64,000 nucleotides of DNA from Prorocentrum cordatum (Eukaryota > Sar > Dinophyceae > Prorocentrales > Prorocentraceae), in contig CAUYUJ010016371.1 in assembly GCA_963575745.1 (NCBI GenBank), positions 554,726-618,725 of the forward strand, read 5' to 3'. Below are positions 10,671-20,850 of this stretch, in pieces (the stretch's first letter is position 1; every line of letters starts with the position of its first letter). Both the position numbers and the translations under genes were made by a program. A model generated the notes under the pieces. The model was not told the origin of the DNA. It ran no database searches and saw only the letters and a program-made list of their open reading frames with translations.

Positions 10671-11420
10671 CCCCCCAGGAAGCTCACAGGAGTCCCCAAG
10701 AGTGCCTCAGTAGGCTTCTAAAAAGCCTCCTCCTCCTTTTTCATCCCTCTCCTCCTCTGTTTCTTTCTCCCCGACGTGTCCTCCGAAAGGTTTCCACAAC
10801 GGCCAGGGGAAACACCTAGTCCGATAGCTTGGCCAAGCTCTGGGCACACGGTTCGGCCACATAGGCACTTCCAAAAAGGCAGGGAGGGGGGCCGTGACTC
10901 GTCAGAGGCATCTTTGATATGTGTGTTCCACCATGTCTCCCAACCGAAACCTTTTTTTAAACTTGTGTGGAGCATCTGTGGTTTCAAAAGGTTTCTTCAC
11001 CAACACCTTCAAACATATATGAAAGTCAAGCTGTGTGTTTGGCCAGGCTTCCTTACCACAACTTTGACACTTACTGGGTTATCTGTGCTTTCAAAAATTC
11101 TCCTGCAAAGCGCAGCGTCCATGGGGGGGCGTGAAGGAAGAGTAGTAACCCACAATTCCTATACATTATGCCTTCTCTGTACCGCACGGGCCTGCCACCT
11201 AATTCACATCAAATTGTTCACCACTGGACCACAGTCGCTTTCTTGCACTAACCACACGCTCCAGACTAGACGCTTGAGTTTGCCCAGCGAAAAAATTGCC
11301 CCACAAGGACACCAGGAAACCCCAAAGCAAGCCCCCAAATGCCAGAGACGAGGAACACGCAGTCCACTGGCGTGACCGAATTTCCGGTCGACCCTTCGCG
11401 ACACGGGCGTCTCCCATATG
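10671..11420. other. No gene recognised
   Basis: Mixed composition with T-rich stretches. Overlapping frames up to 199 codons have no motif. The region is downstream of the phosphodiesterase gene on the minus strand. Confidence 0.45.
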
Positions 11421-11740
11421 GGCGAACAAACACCTGCATAAACATGAACTGTTGGGGGTCCCCGCGGATTTCCTCGAGACCCTCGAGATCCTCGAGATCC
11501 TCGATCACCGAGATCGTCGAGATCCTCGGAGCCCTCGATCCCTCGACCCCCCCTCCTGTCAAACAAGACGTAGCTGCATAAGCCAACAGTCCGCGCAGAC
11601 TTCTTGCCTCCGCGCCGGGGCCCCCCTCCCTGGCGCGCGGAGCGCGCCAGGAGCGGCGTCCAGGCGCCGCCAGGGGGGTCACAGCGCAGATCCAGGAAAG
11701 CCGCGCGGAGCTCCGAAAGTCCATGTCTACGCCGTTTGGG
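11421..11740. mobile_element. MITE of the GGGGAACAAA family, diverged copy
   Basis: The left end reads GGCGAACAAACACCTGCATA, then AACATGAACTG and a GGGGGTCCCCGCGGATTTC block. The right end (about 11690-11740) carries the inverted equivalents: GATCCAGGAAAGCCGCGCGG, AGCTCCGAAAGTCCATG. The internal GGCGCGCGGAGCGCGCC palindrome matches the best-preserved member at 56686-56880. This copy is longer because of a GAGATCCTC-type repeat at about 11470-11540. Confidence 0.65.
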
Positions 11741-12340
11741 GGGGGCGGCGGTGACTCGCCGTGGGCGCATGCGGGGACAAGGGAAAAAAAAAAACATAAA
11801 AAACGGCGCCCGCCGAGCCTCGAGCCTGCGGCGACGTGTGGCTCCCTGGATCCTTTTCCGCGGCGCCCTCAGCTGAGGCTGCCGTCGCCCAGGCCATCGT
11901 CGCTCGGTGCGTCCCGGGGCTCGCTCCTGGAGCCGCCCTGCGCACCTAAAGGCCTTCCAGCTGAGGTCAGAAAGAGTGAAAAAAACGTGTAGGAAGGACG
12001 GGTGGTAAGGACGCAAGACCCTTGGACACCGAAGTTGGGATGTTGATGGGCGGCGGGCGACTAACACCCCAGTGGAAACGTCAAAGGATGGGCCGCATAT
12101 TCAAGGACACAAGGGTACCCTAGAAAAGGCGCGCGTCCTTACTATGCGCGTTGACTATAGTTGCTTAGAGAGCGGGGGAAAAAAACACCCTCATGAGAAG
12201 CACCCCGACGAGCGAAGCCGTTCAGCGAATGCACCAAAGGAAGGAATCGAACAGGACAGGGCTGCTTGGTAAATGCCAAGGCCGTTCTTTTACGTCAACG
12301 CCAATTATGAAGGTCGGGGTGGTTTCACTCCCTTGATTGT
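11741..12340. other. Region downstream of the phosphodiesterase gene, nothing recognised
   Basis: A homopolymer A run lies near 11786-11795 and another near 12178-12185. No gene was seen. Part of it may be 3' untranslated sequence of the minus-strand gene ending at 12482, but no processing signal could be identified. Confidence 0.4.
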
Positions 12341-12477
12341 GGTCGGAAAATCGCGCCGCATCGTCCATGCATCACCGATGCATCAGCGATGCACCGGCGA
12401 CGTCGGCGTGGAGAAACTCGGGCTCCACATCGAGCCGAATCGCCGATGCATCGGCGATGCGGCGCGATCCTCCGACC
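12341..12477. mobile_element. Hairpin/MITE-like inverted repeat next to the PDE stop codon
   Basis: The left arm GGTCGGAAAATCGCGCCGCA (from 12341) is matched inverted by the right arm ending TGCGGCGCGATCCTCCGACC at 12477, with CGATGCATC motifs repeated between. The element is about 137 bp and largely self-complementary. On the minus strand it begins 4 bases after the stop codon of the U-box/GAF/PDE gene, so the mRNA would carry this stem at the start of its 3' untranslated region. Confidence 0.75.
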
Positions 12478-12481
12478 GGAT

Positions 12482-14077
12482 CTAATCTGAACCCATCTTG
12501 TGGAGGCCTGGATCACCCTGGCTCTGCAGGCCCTTCCAGTACCTGAAGTTGTCCTCGGCGCCTCGAAGCATCGGCTGGAGCTGCTGGCAGGCCCCGACGA
12601 GGCTCTGGAACACGGGCAGGGCGACAGACTCGATGAAGCCGACCTGGGAGGAGATGACGCCTGGCTTCTCTCGATCCATCAGGAAGGACACATCCAAGCC
12701 CAGAGCCTTTTCCTGGTCGCCCTGTGCGAACAGTTCCGCCTCCAGGCCATGCACAAAGTGCAGGTGCTGGGCGCGGCTCAGGGTGAGGTGGCCCAAGTCC
12801 GCACATTTTATCGCCATCTGCAGCAGCAAGCGCGCCTCCGCGGCCGAGCTGGGCACAAAGTCGCCGTCCTTGGGGACCGCCCGTGGGACAGACCCAAAAG
12901 ACCAGGCTGAGGCTCCAACGGACTTGCCCAGAGCGGCGCCGAACGACTCCAGGATGCTCTTGTTGGACGCCATGTCAGTGGCAAGGATCAGCTCCACGAA
13001 AATGCCCCGGAATTGGCGGAACTCCTCCCGCGGGAGCCCTTCGAGGAAATTCAGTCCCGGGCGCTGGAGCAGCGCGAATGACGCGGCGGCGTGGTGATTC
13101 TCGTTCACGTGCCTGTCGTTGTGGCGCAGCGCCCGGTCGTGGCTTGTCTTGACCAGGAAGTCGTTCGTGCGCCCAAGATGCTCGAAGTCGTGGGCGGCGG
13201 CTGCGAGCAAGCAGGCCATCGTCACCAGCGCCCCATCGCCCATTTCGAGCTGGGCCGCTGCCTTCTGCGCGAGGGCCCCACTGCGCAGCAACGCGTGGGT
13301 GATGTGCAGCACAGAGGCCGCGTGGCGGCGGTTGTGATACTGCACCGCGTCGTCGTAGCCGCGCTCGAGCTCCAGGAAGAAATCTCTGAGCTTCTCACTG
13401 TCGAGGCCGAACCGGGCAACCAGCCCGAGCCGCTCAAACAAGAAGCAGCCCAGCGAGCTCAGCGGCCGGTTGTCGGTCAGCGCCGCCAGCCTCACCACGT
13501 CCAGGTCCCAGCCGTCCAGCGACTCCTCGAGCAGCGCCGTGGCCTCCTTCAGCCCGGCCGAAGCACCATTGCGCTGCTTGTGTGGCAGCTGCGTCGGCAC
13601 TGGCGCCGTCTCGGGCGCCGGCACCTGCACCACCGGCGGCGGCACCTCCCCACTTCGGTGCCTCGGGACCTTCGTCGCCCACGAAGTGGCCCTGCGCAGC
13701 AAGGCCCACGGAGTCGTCCCCCGCGTCGGCGTCCGCGCTGGCATCGTCGGCGATGCCTCGGGCTCCCTCGTCGGGTGCAAGGGCTGGCCCAGCTCGTGGC
13801 TGGCCACCGCGGCGGCTGCCTGCGAGGCAAACAACTGCAGGAACTGCGAATCCTCCGCCTTTTTTCTGTTTTGCTCGTTTTGTTTTGTGGTGCTCTTGTT
13901 GCTTGCTGTTGTGCTTTCGTGTTCTGAGCCGTCCACCGTGAACGGGCGGAGCCCGGCAGCGGGGTGGCCGTCGCAGGCCGAGCCCGGCAACGCGGCGGGA
14001 GCGTCGTGGGAGGCGAGCACGCCGCCGCTCGTCTTGTTGATGAGCTGCACGACGCCGACGACGTCGCCCTGCCTCCC
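12482..14077 (-). CDS. Exon B: end of GAF domain plus cyclic-nucleotide phosphodiesterase (class I)
   Basis: This exon encodes the catalytic half of a 3',5'-cyclic nucleotide phosphodiesterase, which hydrolyses cAMP and/or cGMP to the 5'-monophosphate. The open frame extends to 14089, but the first four codons (M-L-S-K) are probably intron. Coding would start at G-R-Q-G-D-V-V-G-V-V-Q-L-I-N-K, the last strand of a GAF domain, directly after an AG at 14078-14079. Numbering from that ATG, the metal-site motifs are YHNRRHA (251-257), HDFEHLGRTND (300-310), KCADLGH (429-434) and the purine-binding Gln in SQVGFIES (481-488). The signature HDxxHxGxxN is intact and the frame ends naturally with TAG at 12482-12484. 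A Thr/Lys/Asn-rich insert at residues 58-80 (about 13858-13925) interrupts the last GAF helix and may be a short unspliced intron. A Pro-rich linker follows (about 105-175). Substrate specificity cannot be read. Confidence 0.9.
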   Translation of the reverse strand, partial: GRQGDVVGVVQLINKTSGGVLASHDAPAALPGSACDGHPAAGLRPFTVDGSEHESTTASNKSTTKQNEQNRKKAEDSQFLQLFASQAAAAVASHELGQPLHPTREPEASPTMPARTPTRGTTPWALLRRATSWATKVPRHRSGEVPPPVVQVPAPETAPVPTQLPHKQRNGASAGLKEATALLEESLDGWDLDVVRLAALTDNRPLSSLGCFLFERLGLVARFGLDSEKLRDFFLELERGYDDAVQYHNRRHAASVLHITHALLRSGALAQKAAAQLEMGDGALVTMACLLAAAAHDFEHLGRTNDFLVKTSHDRALRHNDRHVNENHHAAASFALLQRPGLNFLEGLPREEFRQFRGIFVELILATDMASNKSILESFGAALGKSVGASAWSFGSVPRAVPKDGDFVPSSAAEARLLLQMAIKCADLGHLTLSRAQHLHFVHGLEAELFAQGDQEKALGLDVSFLMDREKPGVISSQVGFIESVALPVFQSLVGACQQLQPMLRGAEDNFRYWKGLQSQGDPGLHKMGSD

Positions 14078-14159
14078 CTTTGAGAGCATGCTTTATTCGT
14101 GGTGATAGCGATAGGAGCAAACAATAACATAAACAACAAGTGTGGGGTTTCTGCGGCAC

Positions 14160-14720
14160 TCACGTCATCCTGACTCCCGGCGCGCGAAACAATGGCCCTG
14201 ACAACCCCCTGCTCCGCTTCAGTCAGGCCAGATCCAGGAAATCCGGCGACGAATTCCAAACTGGCGCCATCGCGTGAGACACCCTCAAAAAACCGACCCC
14301 AGGAGCCTTCCAAACGAAGCTCTCAGAGGCCCCCCTGTTTTGTTCCAGGCGAGATCCGGAAAATCCCGCGAATCCAGCGATGAATTCCAAAACGGCACCA
14401 TCGCGTGGGACATCCTCGACCAAAAAACGGTTCCCAGACTCTCCCCAACGATCGAGCTCTCAGAAGCCCCCCTGTTCCGTTTCAGGCGAAATCGGGACAA
14501 CCGGCAAATCCGGCGACGAATTCCAAACCGGCGCCTTCGCGTGGGACATCCTGAAAACAAAGGCCCCCCTGTTCCATTTCAGACGAGATCCGGGAAATCC
14601 GGCGAACTTGGCGACGATTTCCAAACCTGCACCCTCGCGTGGGACATCCTCGGAAAAACTGGTCCCTGGAGACTCCCAAATGAAATTTTCAGAAACCCCC
14701 CCTTGTTCCGCACACGTGGG
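14160..14720. repeat. Degenerate minisatellite, unit about 100-135 bp
   Basis: Four diverged units share GAATTCCAAA (14251, 14382, 14518, and GATTTCCAAA at 14616), followed by GCACCATCGCGTGGGACATC and CCCCCCTGTTCCGTTTCAGG-like phrases. Spacing is 131, 136 and 98 bp. It lies inside the large intron. Confidence 0.7.
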
Positions 14721-14724
14721 GCAA

Positions 14725-15600
14725 AAATCTAACTATAGCTTAATTTTGCGGGAGTCAGCAAATTCTGCCGAAGCTGACCAATTAATCGGATCCGGCAGTT
14801 GCTGTGGCAACTTGTTAATGAGATGTTACGCGATGATTTAGGTCACTGTTCTTTACCTAATCATTACCTCAATATCAACGAACCGTCGAACATAAAGATC
14901 TTCCTAACATGTCGAATTACCGAACGAGCAACCGATGCCCCATCCAACGTCACTGAGTCATTTGCCTGCCCAACGTGTTTTCAAGCGAAACTCGGGCGTT
15001 CGGTGGAGCCCCCTGTTGGGTAGGATCCGCGCGCAAGGCGTGCCGACAAGCAGTATACATTGCATTCGACCTGTGAGCAACCACCCTGCCGGGCAGCATC
15101 CGCGTGAAGGGCGCGGTCCCTGCGAGGCAGAATCCGCGTGAAGGGCGCGCCAAAAGCACTCAATCTTGTATTCAACCTATCCACGGTCACCCTGCGGCGC
15201 AGGATCCGCGCGAAGGGCGTGGCCCCTTGTGAGGCAAGAGAGATCCGCGTGAAGGACGTGCCTGCCCCCCTCCCGCTCCCTCCCTGAATCCCCCCCTTTC
15301 CATTCTTTTCCTCCCCCATCCACCCCCCCCCCCGCCACTCCCTCATTCATGGCACCCTCAAGACGCCATGGGGGCGAGGTCCTCCAGACGACCACAAGAA
15401 CCCCTGAAAAGTCTGCCCAAACGTCTTCGGAACACTCTGGAAGAGGCGGGGGGAAGGACAAACATGCGTTTTTTTGTCCGTCGGCGCGCGGCCAAGTGGC
15501 GCAGGGCCTCGACAGACCCAATAACAGATTTCAGCAACATCTCGTTGCCGACCTGCCACGGCAAGCCAAACTTGGAGCAAGAACGACCATGAGTCGTCGA
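14725..15600. other. Intronic region with a short tandem duplication
   Basis: The phrase AGGATCCGCGTGAAGGGCGT recurs in variants at about 15022, 15098, 15129, 15199 and 15242, in two larger diverged units (about 15018-15130 and 15130-15260). The rest, including a C-rich stretch at 15270-15340, shows no gene. Confidence 0.5.
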
Positions 15601-15984
15601 TCAGTTTTTCTGGTTGCGCGGCACCCCCCGCGGAGCCGCGAATCTTTTTGAGCCGAGAGGAACGGCCACAGCGCCCCCCAACAACCCTAGAACTATGTTC
15701 GTAGCTCTGGCACGCCTCCTCGCCGCGTCTTTGCGGAGCGAGGCGCGGCGCCCCCTCGCGGAGCCCCCCGCTGGGAGCGGCCTCTCACGGGTCGTTGGGC
15801 GCCTTCCGCCGGGCGCGCCCGCAGCCGTCGTAGCCGACCCGACCAGCTCGTCGACAGTCAGCCGCGGGCCCCGCGTGGCCCTGGATGGCACCGCCGCCAC
15901 CCTCGCCAGCCCGTTGGAAAGGTTCGCCTTCAGGCCCGTCGCGCTGCAGCCCGGCGCCCTCAGCGCCGCCTTCAGCTCGTCCAT
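15601..15984 (-). pseudogene. SAP-like domain frame at the 3' end of the copia remnant
   Basis: The minus-strand frame starting at 15984 begins M-D-E-L-K-A-A-L-R-A-P-G and continues S-A-T-G-L-K-A-N-L, close to the SAP DNA-binding helix-turn-helix pattern (ELKxxLxxxGLxxxGxKxxL). It sits directly downstream of the copia RNase H frame. The same frame reads upstream through one TAG into further similar sequence (V-R-D-E-L-M-R-Y). It may be a C-terminal extension of the retroelement polyprotein. The SAP call is by eye. Confidence 0.4.
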
Positions 15985-18545
15985 CTAATAGCGCATCAGC
16001 TCGTCTCTGACGGCCATCTGCTCGCCACTGAGTGGAACGCCGCGGAACTCCTCGCACCAGCACCCCACGATCCTCGACGCGACCTTTCGTCGCTGCCGAG
16101 GTCCCACTCTTGATCGGCACGGAGCCTCCCACTGCCGATCCCTTGTTCGCGTCCTCCGTGGCCGGAGACGATGCTTCCCGCTCTGGTCCGCCCTGAGCGC
16201 TCGCGCCCTCTGTGGCTAGAAGAGGCGCTTCCCGCTCTCGTCCGCCCTGAGCGCTGTCGCCCCGCCCGTCGTCGGCGCCCTCCATCGCCTCACCACCCGC
16301 AGTGTCGAGCCGGCGCTCCCTCGAGCGCCTCTTGGCGAGGTAGCACACCGCTACCGCGGCTCCAATCACGCGCGCCAGCACGAACAAAAGCAACGGCATG
16401 ACAACGCGAACCGCGCTGCCGTCACACTGGCCTTCCCCCGTGGCTGCGGTGCCCCCCGCCGCGCCACGCACATGCACTGTTGCCAAAACGACCTTCGGCA
16501 TAGCCGCCGTGGAGTCGCTCGCATGGCCAGCCGCGCGCCCTCTTGTTGCTAGCCCCACGAGCTTCGGCAAGATTTCAATCCTCGAGCCGCCCAAGTACTT
16601 TGTCCCGCTGTCAGCTCGGTTCACCGCCGTGTCCAACTTGATCACCTTCAGATCCCTCGTATGCACACGCCCCTGTATCCACGGGTCCTGGACAAGGAGA
16701 TGCCGTACTCGGCCTGACCGCTGCCGAGCTGTCCGCACCAGCAACTCCCTGCGCGTGGGCCCCGCGCCAAGCGAGGATCTGCTGCAACAGGATAGCGGAG
16801 GCACCCGTCCTGTTGAGAGCCAGGAGCTCTGCCACCTCGCTCGACGTCGCTACGTAGCCCTGCGCCGACGTAGTCACCCCCAGGCAATGATCGCCGAACA
16901 TCATCACCGTGCACTGAGTAGACTTCGCGCCATGCGCTCCTGCCCAGTCGCTGTCGCCCTCGCCTGCCGCCGTGACAGGGAGGTCCTGCGACGCGTAGTG
17001 CCACTCCGTCACTTGGCACCCCACCAGGCCATGTGCACCACGTTTGAGCCTGACCTCAGCGAGCAGCGTAGGCCTCGGCGCCTCCGCCATGATCATCTTC
17101 GCTGCGTACTGCACCTGCGGCACGTCCTGGGACAGGTAGATCAGCACTCCGCCTGCCTTGGGCGCCAACCACTCAAGCCGCTCTTCGACGACCGCCTCCT
17201 GGGGCACGGGGCCCCCCGCGGCCTTCGAGCCTGGGCTCGTCTGAGGCTTCGTCGCGTCAGCTGGCAGGTCCAAGAGCTCGAGTAGGTTGTCCACGTGCGC
17301 GCCATCTGCTCTCCACACAAAGCGAGGAGACGGAGCCCCCCGCCACTCGTGCGTCGCTTGAGCAGCCTGCAGCGGCCACCGCCGGTGGCGCCCGGCCCCA
17401 CTCGACCCAGCTTCTTGATCTCGATGTGCTCCTCCAGCAACACGTCGAGCACGTCAAGCTTCGCCGAGACCCCCTCGGCCATGAACTCGTCGCCGTGCAC
17501 GCCCAGCGCGATGTCCAACGTCTCGTTGTAGAAGGCGCGAGGGCACGGCGCGATCCGAACCCATGGCGGCCGACGCTTCTCGAAGACGTCGCCGACGCAC
17601 GCCTGCCACAACCTTGACGCAGGCGCTGTGCCGCAGGGCGCCTTGCGGAGCTGCCAGACCCGCCCAAGTCGTCCCAACCCAGGCGGTGGCATCACGCGCA
17701 ACCGCTCGTCCATGTCCGCGTGGAAGAACGCCACGCTGGCATCGCATAGAGCCACTTGCCTCTGCCCCGATGGGGGATTCAAGGCAGCCATAGACACCAC
17801 CAAGCGCAAGTAGGAAAAGGCACGGCGCACCTGCCGCTACGTTGTCGCGCTCGGAGGGGTTGAAGTCCATGGCAGCGGGTCTCGACCGTGCGAAGGGCGC
17901 CCCGTCTGGCCTGTATCGGAGTCCGTCAGTATGCCCCTGCCTACGCTCGCGTCGTCGGACGCGTCCTCATACACGCCGAACGCGGCCATCTGGTTGGGCT
18001 CCTGCTGGCGCCCCTGCACGGCGAGCTCCCTCGGTAGCACCTCGCCCGAACGGCCGTCGCACGCCACCGCCTCTGGCACGAGGTCATGCGCCCACGCTGT
18101 CGGGGTCCCCCGATCGCGCACGGACGCAGCGAACAGCTGCAGCCGCTCGCAGTCCTCGCCGTCGAGCCCCAAGTAGGCCGGTTCACTGACGTCCACGGGC
18201 GCCACGAGGTTGGCCACCCTGGGCGCCTTCGACCGTGGCTCGCTGTCCGTGGGAGCCGCTGGTCGGCCCCTCGAATATACGCCCATTCCCGCGGAGTCTC
18301 CCGCTGAGCCGCCCTCCACAGGAGGTGGCTGGGATGAACTCGCCGCTGTTGCTGCGCTACCTGCTGCCGCTGCCATCGCGGCTGCGGGGTCGACCGCTGC
18401 TGCATCCACCTCCATCTCTGGGGCTGCGATGGCGTCGCCTGGCAACGGGCGAACCGCTGCCTGCCGATTCGCCTCATCCAGGAGCACCCCCCCCATGCGC
18501 TTCCTGCACTCGCGAGTGCGCCGCCTCGCCTCCCCAGCAACTCGG
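15985..18545 (-). pseudogene. copia-type retrotransposon pol remnant (integrase end, reverse transcriptase, RNase H, membrane-like tail)
   Basis: Read 5' to 3' on the minus strand, frames change at least three times. 18545-17837: integrase C-terminal linker (R-E-C-R-K-R-M-G, later F-G-V-Y-E-D). 17870-17370: reverse transcriptase with F-N-P-S-E-R-D, A-F-F-H-A-D-M-D-E, M-P-P-P-G-L and W-Q-L-R-K-A-P-C-G-T. The active site reads V-H-G-D-E-F (about 17486-17500) where Ty1/copia enzymes have two Asp. 17318-16611: connection and RNase H (Y-L-S-Q-D-V-P, Q-Y-A-A-K, D-S-D-W-A-G, A-T-S-S-E-V-A-E). 16804-16000: the end of RNase H (V-I-K-L-D-T-A-V-N-R-A-D, G-T-K-Y-L) followed by a hydrophobic span (about 16335-16410). 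No LTRs were found. Dead element inside the large intron, same strand as the host gene. Confidence 0.8.
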
Positions 18546-18589
18546 ACAGTTCAAGGTGGGCCCGTAGGTCTGCACCATCCTCTTCGCCA

Positions 18590-19000
18590 CGTAGGTGGCT
18601 CCTCACATCCGCGGCGCCGCCGCTCGAGACACCCTCGCACGCGCGGCGCCGCCGCTCGGGGCATCCTCGCAGCCGCTGCGCCGTCTCCCGAGACATCCTC
18701 GCAACCGCGGGGCCGCCGCCGCAACGCGCGCGGACTCCATCGCATCGCCGCCCCCCTCAGGCGGAACGGCGCCGCCGCTCGAAACATCATCGCAGCTGCG
18801 GAACCGCCGCCCGGGAGATCCTCGCAACCGCGGCGCCGCCGCTCGAGACATCCTCACATCCGCGGCGCCGCCGCTCGGGGCACCCTCGCAACCGCGGCGC
18901 CGCCGCCCGAGACATCCTGATATCCGCGGCGCCGCCGCTCGGGGCACCATCACCACTGCTGCACCGCCGCTCGGGGCCCCTGGGCACCCTCGCAGTCGCG
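18590..19000. repeat. 32-bp minisatellite (GCGGCGCCGCCGCTCGAGAC type)
   Basis: Units share GCGGCGCCGCCGCTC plus GAGACATCCTCGCAACC, spaced 32 bp. As 32 is not a multiple of three, the same repeat passes through all frames and gives 32-residue super-repeats in several overlapping open frames. The same unit occurs at 19110-19360 and, inverted, at 20545-20735. Confidence 0.85.
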
Positions 19001-19061
19001 CGGCCGCCGCCGCAACGCACTCGGACTCGATTGCATCAATGCTTCCCTCAAACCCTGCGCC

Positions 19062-19404
19062 AAACAGATAGCGCGCGCCCAAGAGGAGGCAGGGCGGGGC
19101 GGGATGGCGCCGCCGCTCGGGCCATCCTCGCAACCGCGGCGCCGCCGCTCCGGGCATCCTCGCAACCACGGCGCCACCGCTCGACACATCCTCACATCCG
19201 AGGCGCCGCCGCTCGAGACGCCCCCACAAGCGCGGCACCGCCGCACGGGTACCCTCGCAGCCGCAGCGTCGCCGCTCGAGACATCCTCGCATCCGCGGCG
19301 CCGCCGCTCGAGACACCCAAACAACCGCGGCGCCGCCGCTCGGGGCATCCTCGCAGCCGCGGCCCCCCCGCCCTGCCTCCTCTTGGGCGCGTGCTATATG
19401 TTTG
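19062..19404. mobile_element. 32-bp minisatellite bounded by inverted repeats
   Basis: CAAACAGATAGCGCGCGCCC, then AAGAGGAGGCAGGGCGGG (19064-19102), is matched inverted by CCCGCCCTGCCTCCTCTTGG, then GCGCGTGCTATATGTTTG (19366-19403). Between them lies a block of the 32-bp minisatellite. A further direct copy of the right end occurs at about 20738-20785 (GCCCTGCCTCACC, then GCGCTATCTGTTTGCC). This looks like a small mobile cassette that carries the minisatellite. Confidence 0.6.
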
Positions 19405-19925
19405 CCCCCCGCCCGCGTCGTTCCCATGGTCTGCCCTCAGAGACGACGCGCGCCCCACCTGATATCGCCTGGTTTTACAGGTCTGGAGGGTCATGGGGGC
19501 TAACTTGCCCAGGGCAACTTGCGCATGATAGCACTTGGGGGAGGATGAGGAGGATGAGGAGGAGGAGGAGGAGGAGGAGGAGGAGGAGGAGGGGGAGGGG
19601 GGGGAGGAGGAGGGGGAGGAGGGGGAGGAGGAGGCGGAGGAGGAGCAGCAGCAAGAGGAGACGGGGAAGAGGGCGCCCCCCCCTCGGGGCCGTTGCCCGA
19701 TCTGCCTGGCGCGCCCCCCCCCCATCGGGGCATCGCGAAACCGCTGGAGTTAACAGACGCAGCCGTTTCTTGCGATACATCATCAACACATGATTTCGGA
19801 GAAGGCCCCTGAGCAGCAAAAACGGCCGCCTCGCTCGAGCCATCATCTACAAATCGAGCCGCTGGCAATTTCGCTGCGGGCCTGGCCCCCCCCCCCGACG
19901 GCCCAAGAGGCCCCAAACGCAACTT
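19405..19925. repeat. GGA-rich microsatellite with short flanks
   Basis: GAGGAGGAGG repeats run from about 19540 to 19670. The left flank (19404-19500) resembles 20785-20850 in direct orientation (CACCTGATATCGCCTGGTTT against CTATCTGATATCGTCCGGTT). The remainder to 19925 shows no gene. Confidence 0.75.
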
Positions 19926-19929
19926 AAGA

Positions 19930-19978
19930 GAGGTAGAGAGACAGAGAGAGAGAGAGAGAACAACACACACACACATCT

Positions 19979-20015
<37 letters not shown>

Positions 20016-20178
20016 TCATGCATGCATGCATGCATGCATGCATGCATGCATGCATACATACATATATACAGGTATAAGAGAGAGGGGGGGGAAGAGAGAG
20101 AGAGAGGAGAGAGAACAAGAGAGAGAGAGAGGAGAGAACAAGAGAGAGAGAGAGAGAAACAACAAATAGAGAGAGAGA

Positions 20179-20209
<31 letters not shown>

Positions 20210-20407
20210 AAGAGAAAGAGAAAGAGAAAGAGAAAGAGAGACTGAGAGAAAGAGAGAAAGCGAGAGAGCGAGAGAAAAAAACAAAAAAAAAACATAGAGA
20301 GAGATAGAGAGAAAACGAGAGAGAGAAAGAGAGAGAGAGAGAGGAAACAGAGAGAGAGAGAGACAAAAACATGAAAGAGAGAGAGAGCGAGAGAAAAACA
20401 GAAAGAC

Positions 20408-20442
<35 letters not shown>

Positions 20443-20475
20443 GAAAGAGAAAGAGAAAGAGAAAGAGAGAGATGC
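19930..20475. repeat. Stacked microsatellites: AT, CATG, then about 390 bp of GA
   Basis: Order on the plus strand: AGAGAG/CACACA, TATATA (about 19978-20014), CATG/CATA tetranucleotides (20015-20065), then purine GAGAGA/GAAAGA up to 20472. The minus strand is therefore a 390-base pyrimidine tract. Long Arg/Glu, Ser/Leu and Phe/Leu/Ser frames here are repeat translations. Confidence 0.95.
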
Positions 20476-20524
20476 ATGCGCGCACGCGTCCAAGACGACC
20501 CTGTATGCTCCAGAGCGGGGCCAG

Positions 20525-20850
20525 CTGCCAGTGAGTTGCGGCGGCGGCCCGGCGGTTGCAAAGATGTCTCGAGCGGCGGCCTCGCGGCGCCGCGGGTGCG
20601 AGGATGTCTCGAAAGGCGGCGCCGCGGTTGTGGGGATGTCCCGGGCCCGAGCGGCGGCTCCCCGGCTGCGAGGATGTCCCGAGCGGCGACTCCGCGGCTG
20701 CGTTGATGTTTCGAGCGGCGGCGCCAACCCCCCCCCCCCCCCCCGCCCTGCCTCACCGCAGAAGTGCGCTATCTGTTTGCCCCCCCTCCGCGTTGCCCAC
20801 CTATCTGATATCGTCCGGTTTGAGGGTCTGGGGGGTCACGCGTGCCGACT
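20525..20850. repeat. Inverted copy of the 32-bp minisatellite with cassette flank
   Basis: GAGCGGCGGCGCCGCGG/GAGGATGTCTC units at 20545-20735 are the reverse complement of those at 18590-19360. A C-run of about 18 follows at 20729-20746, then a direct copy of the cassette flank seen at 19366-19460. Confidence 0.75.
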
